DNA of 64,000 nucleotides from Prostheceraeus crozeri (Eukaryota; Platyhelminthes; Polycladida; Euryleptidae). Numbering within the stretch: position 1 is the first letter of the stretch; the number at the start of each line of letters is the position of its first letter. Below the pieces are notes generated by a model that was not told the DNA's origin, did not search any database, and was given only the letters and a program-made list of their open reading frames with translations. Below, in pieces: positions 57,420 through 64,000 of this stretch. The stretch is from positions 1,116,001-1,180,000 of the forward strand of contig CAJQUW010014769.1 of assembly GCA_907163375.1 (NCBI GenBank). The letters run 5' to 3'. Made by a program: the position numbers and the translations under genes.

Positions 57420-58830
57420 TCTCTTTTATTGGATATTGACCTAGACAATCTGTGTTTAGTGCCATACGCGAATATAGCTCTGGAGCCCTGGATCAGGTAT
57501 TATATCTAAATTACCGGTTAAAAACATGCCGCTCATAAACAATAACCAAAACTGGTCATCGAGTCACAGCTGCAATCGCTCTGTAAAATGCAACAACTTC
57601 TTCCTTGTCAGGTATTAATTAACTTATTATAATTGAAGAAAAGAATTTCAAACAAATAGGTTTATTAAGCTATGGGTACAGGATATAGATGTAGATGTTT
57701 TTTCTTTTTTAACAACTTAAGCATTTTTTCATTATTTACAGTAAAAAAAATAAGTTTTTCAGGTAAATGAGAGCAAAAGATGAGACTTGAAAAGTTTTGT
57801 TTTCGTATTTTAAGCTTTTTTGTCTTTCTTTTTCATTTACTATTTGTTTTGAACATATGTTGTTTTAAATTTGTCATTCGATCACAGAGAAGCATTCGAT
57901 ATATAATTTAAGCATGTTTTTATATGCTATTTTTTTTCGATTTCAAGCATTCATTTTTTTTTTCTATTAGAAATGTCTTATTTTGTTGCTCTTCATCAAC
58001 TCTTGAAGCTCCTTGAGAATATCCTCACAACTATTAGATGGAGGATATTTCTTTCTACCCGACTTCCTAAGGCCATGGCTTCTCTTACGTCTGCTAATAG
58101 GAGAACTAAAAAATGAAAATGAATTTGCAGTGTTCTGAGAGGCGCAACCTCCGCCTAACACTCTGTCATTCAAACCCAAAGGATGCAAGGTGTTCAGCGT
58201 TCTTATATGAAAATCTTCCTTACTGTTAAGCTCGAAGGCAATTTCTGTATCAGATTTATTACGAACATCGTGTAGTTCTTCATTCTATGAGTGCAACAAT
58301 AATGTTGAAAATTAGACCCAGGTCTATCAACTGGAATATACATGTACTCATATTCGACGTATGATGCGCAAATTGTGTGCAAGTGACACAATCCTTGCAA
58401 TGCTCAGCAACATATTACTTTTCATTATCGCATTACTTTCATTTACTTTTCATTATCGCATTGTAATTAAAGCAGCGTCCAACAAATGTTTATTTAACGG
58501 TGAAAATGTTAAAAGGCGGAACAAATATATTTGATTAGCTGTTCAATAGTGTGTGCTTAGTGCAACATTTCCTATATTTCAGAAAGCTCATTGTATAACA
58601 AGTATTACATGCATTTGTTCAGACAAGCGGGTAAACAAATCAATTCTTTTCAATTGAATTTTGTTTCAATAAAGAATCAATGCAGAAGTTATAAACTTTT
58701 TCATCTGTGTAAAATGTAAAGCATCCTCTTTAATATCTTGAAATATGTTATCTACGAGTATCTATATCAATGTTTTGTTTACATCAACTCATTTGCTGAG
58801 ATACAGTGCAATAAAGTGTAATTGGCTGAA
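57420..58830. other. Non-coding stretch with one small unassigned ORF
   Basis: Mostly T-rich sequence. The minus ORF 57967-58188 (73 codons, basic, ISRRKRSHGLRKSGRKKYPP) lies upstream of the second RT on the same strand and could be a piece of its N-terminal region. No domain is recognised. Nothing else supportable. Confidence 0.4.
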
Positions 58831-58831
58831 T

Positions 58832-59330
58832 CATAGAGTAGGGATGTATAGGTAGAGTGTCGACTCAAAAAAGTACCTGTATACAGTGAATTTTTTATAT
58901 GAAAATATTCTTTTTGCGGAGATTACGTTCTCGTGGTCCAAAAATTATTGGAGCAGTTTTTAAAAAGTCAAAATTTTGCAAATCTATATACTACCGACTT
59001 GGAAGCCCCTTTATAAGTAGTATGAAACAAGTTGGATGTCAAAAGGAATGAATATTTGCTAATAATTCTAGCTAAGCGGAAATTAAGCTAATTTCTAAGA
59101 GAATTTCATGAGCCGCATTATAATGGAAGTCTTCATGAAAAAGTCGAGATCCTATTTTGTCTTCTTGGCTGAAATTTCAAATTTTATTTCAATTTTCACT
59201 GGCACGAATTTATGATTCACTAAATTCATGTTTCATTTCTTGAATCTGAATAGTGATGTGGACCCATTTATATCTTTCAAAGTTGATTGAAGGCATTTTC
59301 CTTGATTCTGTTATTTTGATCTACCAGCAT
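58832..59330. repeat. Dispersed repeat R1, copy 3
   Basis: Collinear with 3423-3930 over about 500 bp (GTCGACTCAAAAAAGTA, GGAGATTACGTTC, GAATGAATATTTGCTAA, GAAGTCTTCATGAAAA, TTCATTTCTTGAATCTGAATAG), about 85 percent alike by eye. It is 55 kb from copies 1 and 2 and in the same orientation. Both ends are sharp, at CATAGAGTA and near CTACCAG. Confidence 0.85.
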
Positions 59331-59631
59331 ATGGCCAGCTAGATGCGGGCACAGATCGGGTCTGGATCACTTGCGATGAGTCATAGAGGTTGAAATCGCA
59401 GAGAAAGCTTCTGATTTCTGATAGTAAATAAAAAGACACGATTTATGTCCCTCACTGCGTTTAATACACTGACTTCATACATACCCGGTCATCGTACAAA
59501 AAATGTAGGAGCGTAACTTGACCTGCGCCTAGAGTCGACGAGTGAATTTCCTTCTTTTTATTAACGAGCGCTTCTCATATTTCGTCCTCGACTCGGATGA
59601 CACAAATATAGTTGAATATATTTAATGGGTC

Positions 59632-60452
59632 GTCTCATAACAGCGAATCTCAAAATAGCAAAAACGTATTGTATAATCTTAAGAAGTCCTCGAGAAACTA
59701 TGTTTGCTTGATTAGCAGATAACTAAAATGGCCAAATTATCACTATCGTTTATTTACTTAACTCTTTACAATAACAGAATCATTGTGAAAAGGAAACCGA
59801 TAGGTCTTAGGAAATTGATGCCATATGACTTAAGGGTTGCCTTGTTCTATATCCTAGCATCTTTTAAATGGAGAAATGTCCCAACAATAAACAATGAAAT
59901 AAATGAACAATTGATTCATTTTTGGTATTCATCAAATTCATTTTCCAAATAAATCGAATGACAAACATGCATTGTGAAAACTTTAAGTATAATAACATTT
60001 GAAATAATTTCTTATATAATATGATTGATGCATACATCCGTTGAGGAGCAGAAAATGTCAAATATTAAGATGAGTCAACTGGATTTTGGAGCACCAACAA
60101 AAAGGAGAAGGACGAAATATGTTGCTTTAAATTAAAGACTAGACTGATTACGCGAACAATACATTTTAAATGAACTGAGTCGCCAAGCTTATGCCAGGGT
60201 TGTCTCGTATATAATGGGTTTTTGGAGAATATATTTCATACACATTCTCATTTTTTTCATATTTCATATACATTGTACAAGGTATATGTAAAGTATATAA
60301 GGAAATTTATATCCTTTTCAGTGGCATTGATGATGGGTATTATTTACTAATCCAATTACCTTTAATTAACTACATAAACATAATTTCTCGAGGACTTCTT
60401 CAGATTATGCAATGCGTTTCGCTATTTTGAGGATTCGCTATTATGAGAGTGA
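59632..60452. mobile_element. 821-bp element with about 80-bp terminal inverted repeats
   Basis: 59632-59712 and 60374-60452 are inverted repeats: TCATAACAGCGAATC, CAAAATAGC(A/G)AAA, AAGAAGTCCTCGAGAAA and their complements, about 85 percent alike. The inner 660 bp has one 74-codon ORF (59728-59952) without a recognisable domain. Probably a non-autonomous DNA transposon. Weak symmetry extends about 20 bp further out on each side, so the exact borders and target duplication are unsure. Confidence 0.75.
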
Positions 60453-60454
60453 GC

Positions 60455-61485
60455 CATATTTAAGACAATGTTAGTCATTTCAATTGATTGATGGTATTAT
60501 GTCCAAGTGAATTATAATCTGTATTTTCTGTTGACGATGGTCAAGTACCTTAGTGCATGGCAAGTTAAATTCGTCACCTGGGCCAGCTTTCTAACGTCAT
60601 CCGGCACGAATCTGAAACAAGATTGAAAGCTAAATAACCGGCCGATTCCAACTGCGGGTACATGTAATATTGAGATGTTATAGAAATAAATTCCGGAAAT
60701 AGGGCGAATAAATATTTTAAGTAAATTTTACACCAACAATCGAACCGATAAAATTCTGAAGTGACGGGTTGACTCAATTAATGCTCTAATTGCAGGACAC
60801 ATATATTTGAACTTGCCACTGCAATGATAAACAACAGTGAAGAATTAAACTTTCTGTCTCTGCGCGGTTAGTGACCGCATTGACCCTAACTCTCCTGTCC
60901 CTAGACTGCGCCTTATTATCCAGAACTGCTTTCTAGCTGATATGCTGAACGTATACCATTTTGGATTATTTCTCACATAATTATTTATAGATCCCTTTGA
61001 AGTTCCGCTAATATATAAGTCATATGTCTCCATTGCATCCACAGTAATCACATTGTTTAACATAGTCATTTTCAAAAGTGCAATCGGCATTTATTTGACG
61101 GCGGTATGATGATTTAGGAAGTGAACTGACAGAGTGACAGACAAGTTAGATATGTGAACGTAATTGGTCAAGAGTGAGTCAAGAGCATGTACTTGCAGAT
61201 GTCAAAATAGTGATAAAAGCACCAAATTTTACAGGAAAGTTAATTTGTCTGGTAAAATGGATTTTGAATATTATTGGCGCAAGTTCTTCTCAGATAGATA
61301 CCTGAAGTACTATTCGACCATCAGTTCCTCATAGATACAAGCACTATTGAAGTAGCTAAGCAAAACGTTTATTTCTTGTAATGAAGAGCATCACATAACA
61401 CAAATTAAGTCATCGTTGGCACAAAAATAATCAATAAATAAATAAATTCAAATCATCGATCTGCGTGAAATCTTGCGCATGTTTT
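60455..61485. other. Non-coding stretch, no gene seen
   Basis: AT-rich. The minus ORF 60845-61090 (81 codons) is unrecognised. No repeats found. Confidence 0.45.
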
Positions 61486-61489
61486 CAAA

Positions 61490-61770
61490 CTTGATTGCAC
61501 AAAGTGATACATACAGGAAGTAAAGAAGACTGACAGGAAACAGTTCGAGACAGTAGAACTCTATACTCGTATGTTCGAGATCGGGGCACCGTATCTGGTA
61601 AGAGTGCATGAGGAGGATTCCTTTGATCGGAGATACCATGAAACATCTTCAATGCTGTATTCTGCCTTCTTATGTGCAATGGAGTGAACTTTTGTCTCAG
61701 GAAAAAGTGGGCCTGAGTTTCTATTCGCCTGACGATAGCCGGCTGTGCTGGCTGAAAGGCCTCGCAATAA
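61490..61770 (-). pseudogene. LINE 3'-end fragment (Jockey-like tail)
   Basis: The minus strand gives RRQNTALKMFHGISDQRNPP followed by DTVPRSRTYEYRVLLSRTVS. This corresponds to the R...ALKMF..I......P..L....VPRSRT..Y..SF..RTV.LWN.LP region at the end of many LINE ORF2 proteins, the last WN.LP part being frame-shifted. Only the extreme 3' end of the gene is present, typical of 5' truncation during target-primed reverse transcription. Confidence 0.5.
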
Positions 61771-61879
61771 AAAATCGAGGAATCTAGTAAAGATTAAGTA
61801 GTTTTTTTGGGCTTCCTTCACAAGATGAATAGTGAACTTTTGGCACTGACAGTCGAGTCCGCGTATGATTCGATGAGAT

Positions 61880-62118
61880 CTTTCTTAATCTCTCAAGCGT
61901 TTCTAGTTTTTTGATTCATGCCTATAAATAACGGTGCATTGTATTCTAGAATAGACAAGATTCTAGAAAGTCAGATTAGGAAGTGGAGGGTTCTTTTGAA
62001 CTTAAACAAATAACTTGTCACGGATGCTGAGCAACTGACGAGAGCAATCTCTGAGAGAAACGTGAATTGCTGTGGCTTGTTGGCGGCATCTCAGAGAAAA
62101 TTGCGACAAATACCTCCG
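61880..62118. other. Short non-coding spacer
   Basis: No ORF or repeat recognised between the LINE tail and the hAT insertion. Confidence 0.4.
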
Positions 62119-62126
62119 CTTCTATT

Positions 62127-63517
62127 CAGTGGCGGATCCAGAGGGGGATTGTTGGGATGCTTCCCGCACCCACCGGATAGCCTCTTGCATCTCAGGTTTC
62201 TTCATTCATTTAACTTGCAATTATGGGATAATCTGGGATTGGAAATGTCTATAAGATCTGTGGGTTATTGATGTAGTGATCCGTAACTCATTTCTTCTTA
62301 CATGTGAGGATGGGGTACGAAATAATGAAAGATCCTTGAAATTATCATTGAGCGTGTGTAGATTTCTCAATTACTGTAATGATTGCTTATGCAGGGAATT
62401 GCTCCTGTCATGATTTAGGCTGATTGATGGATATACCCCTCGTAAATTATATTTCGAAGAACATCGTTCCTAAACAACACATAAAAAGATAAAAACAAAA
62501 ACGACATCTAGAAAGTTAAAAATAAGATGTCTGAAGTTAAGGTAGGGTAGCGTCTGCAGTCGAATCAGAGGTCAAAAACATTGTTCAAGGACTGACCTTT
62601 CGGGATTCAACCCAATACACTGTTTGAACCAATTCAATATACCAATTTGAACTGCAACGCTTAGGGATTTCTGGAGGCAAGTAGCTGCCTTTTTCTCGCC
62701 AGCTGATGTTATCAGGCGCTTGCCAACCGTTTTGATGAACTTTGCAGCACTATCGCCATATGCCCCATAGTTTCGATGCAAATTGGAGCAAAAATGTATC
62801 GGTCTCCAATTTCGTCGTATTTGTTAACTTTGCGAGTTTCAGCGATATTACCAACGGCACCTGGAGTCTTTGAACCAGCTGACACATACGTGGATGCAAG
62901 TGTGTGGCTACATGTAAAGTCCCACATAAGGGCCCGGCCTCTTTCCCAATTCAGAAGGGTTATTCTGTCAGGCTTCTTGCTGTCATTGCGGAATATGCCC
63001 ATTGGTTCAGTGGAATTGGGCACACCTGCTGAAACTGACGCTCTTGATATCAGGCTAGAATTCTACACAGATCTACCTCTGCCTCTAATTTATTTTGTTG
63101 GCATTCATTTTAAGTACGGTTTTTACAGTCATTCTACTTTTCACAGGACTGTTTTAGTATTTAATAAGGTCTGTAAATGTAGCCTACGAATTAGATAAAG
63201 AAAGAAATTATTTCAAATTTTGATAAAGCGCACAAATATGTAGGCATGCATGCGTTGGAATTTCTAAAAGTTGCTATTCATTGATTAGTATAAGATTCAA
63301 ATAATGAATTTTACTTTTTTATGAGCGAGTCAGGATTGCATCACACGCATTCATCAGAGTTAGTCGCGCTCCGACTCAATTTTTTGCGAGCCGCGCTCAC
63401 GTTTGGCGAACCCGAGTGCGTTCCGCGCTCCGGAGCGGGGTGCGCAAAGTCGGCGGAGTGTATATGCCTCTGGTATGTATAGACCCGCCCTACCTGAGAT
63501 TCCTAGATCCGTCACTG
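62127..63517. mobile_element. Non-autonomous hAT element, 1391 bp, with 8-bp TSD
   Basis: The left end CAGTGGCGGATCCAGAGG and the right end CCTAGATCCGTCACTG are inverted. The flanks CTTCTATT (62119-62126) and CTTCTGTT (63518-63525) match at 7 of 8 positions, a hAT target duplication. The terminus resembles that of the 5-kb hAT at 21865. There is no transposase. Instead the middle holds a LINE endonuclease fragment on the minus strand, inserted into or captured by the element. Confidence 0.8.
62560..63060 (-). pseudogene. LINE C-terminal restriction-like endonuclease fragment
   Basis: The minus strand gives AGVPNSTEPMGIFRNDSKKP followed by DRITLLNWERGRALMWDFTC, then GAVGNIAETRKVNKYDEIG and FAPICIET. 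After a frameshift near 62740 comes YGDSAAKFIKTVGKRLITSA and SLSVAVQIG. The pattern RPD..TL..W..GR...WDFTC...A..RK..KY......F.P...ETLG...RI...SVA.Q.GN occurs at the C-terminus of certain invertebrate LINEs and reads like a PD-(D/E)xK nuclease (Asp, then Glu...Lys). The family name is from memory and not certain. About 150 codons survive. Confidence 0.6.
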
Positions 63518-63525
63518 CTTCTGTT

Positions 63526-64000
63526 AAGTCCATCCGAAGTTAAAATATTGATGAAATACAAATGCAAATTTGTACAAAATGGAGGCCACATGTACATGTT
63601 TTAGTCCCATGAAAGCACCTCTTTCAAAAATTGATGATGTTGAATTCAGAACTCTGCATGTTGAGGGCTTTTAGAAAGGACTACTTTTCTAAAAAGTGTG
63701 TTGAAATGTATACCTTGGCATGTGTTTGATGCACATGACACATTGTCTCAAATAGGAAGTTGATAAAAAGGTTTTCCCAAGGAATGCGAGCGATATTAGG
63801 ACATTTCAGTGACTTAGCATTTTTCATGTACATATTCTTGTCCCATTTACTGGGTGAATCTGCGATGGCTCAATATTCAATTCCATTCCAGCATAAATAT
63901 CAACTTTCCTGAAAAATGTAGTGCTTTTTTAAGAAAATGCATCATTTTTTCGGAAAACATTCGGATAGGTAAACGCATTGGATAGGTACTGGTTTGCCTT
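63526..64000. other. Non-coding end of window
   Basis: No ORF, repeat or RNA gene that I can support in the last 475 bp. Confidence 0.45.

Overview
The window looks like AT-rich nuclear DNA of an invertebrate metazoan, probably marine. The evidence is the mix of transposon families: Gypsy, several LINE clades, Penelope-like elements, hAT, Tc1/mariner of both DD34E and DD41D types, and piggyBac. I cannot name the species. I found no host protein gene that I can defend, no rRNA, no intact tRNA and no CRISPR array. The window is best read as a stratified transposon graveyard with several recent layers.

Left part (1-9.5 kb): foldback palindromes at 364-1041, 2665-2897, 4738-5132 and 6496-6560; a tandemly duplicated dispersed repeat (3040-4715) whose third copy lies at 58832-59330; small LINE and Penelope fragments; a whole-ended but dead DD41D (rosa-type) mariner at 6973-8627; and a 205-bp MITE.

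9.8-19.5 kb: a LINE copy is split by a young Gypsy-type LTR element (11370-19047, about 7.7 kb). The LTRs match at about 99 percent, and the element carries an unusual SGNH/GDSL-like domain after the integrase. LINE sequence also sits between its 5' LTR and its primer-binding site.

20.9-27.6 kb: a nested stack. A LINE 3' end is followed by two Tc1-type elements arranged as an inverted pair, one of which is split by a 5.0-kb autonomous-type hAT element (21865-26841) with a decayed transposase.

27.6-44 kb: mostly non-coding. It contains a degenerate piggyBac element with intact TTAA borders (31698-33998), a decayed LINE with a zinc-knuckle ORF1 (36945-38990, minus strand), a 502-bp hAT MITE (40845-41346) and a DD34E Tc1 pseudogene (41810-42895, minus strand).

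44-49 kb: a perfect 183-bp hairpin, a 733-bp palindrome, and a LINE split by a Penelope-like element with GIY-YIG endonuclease and a hammerhead-like tail.

52.9-64 kb: a 41-bp minisatellite with two interleaved variants, a second Penelope-like reverse transcriptase carrying an internal 0.33-kb tandem duplication, an 821-bp TIR element, a LINE 3' end, and a non-autonomous hAT element (62127-63517) that contains a LINE restriction-like endonuclease fragment.
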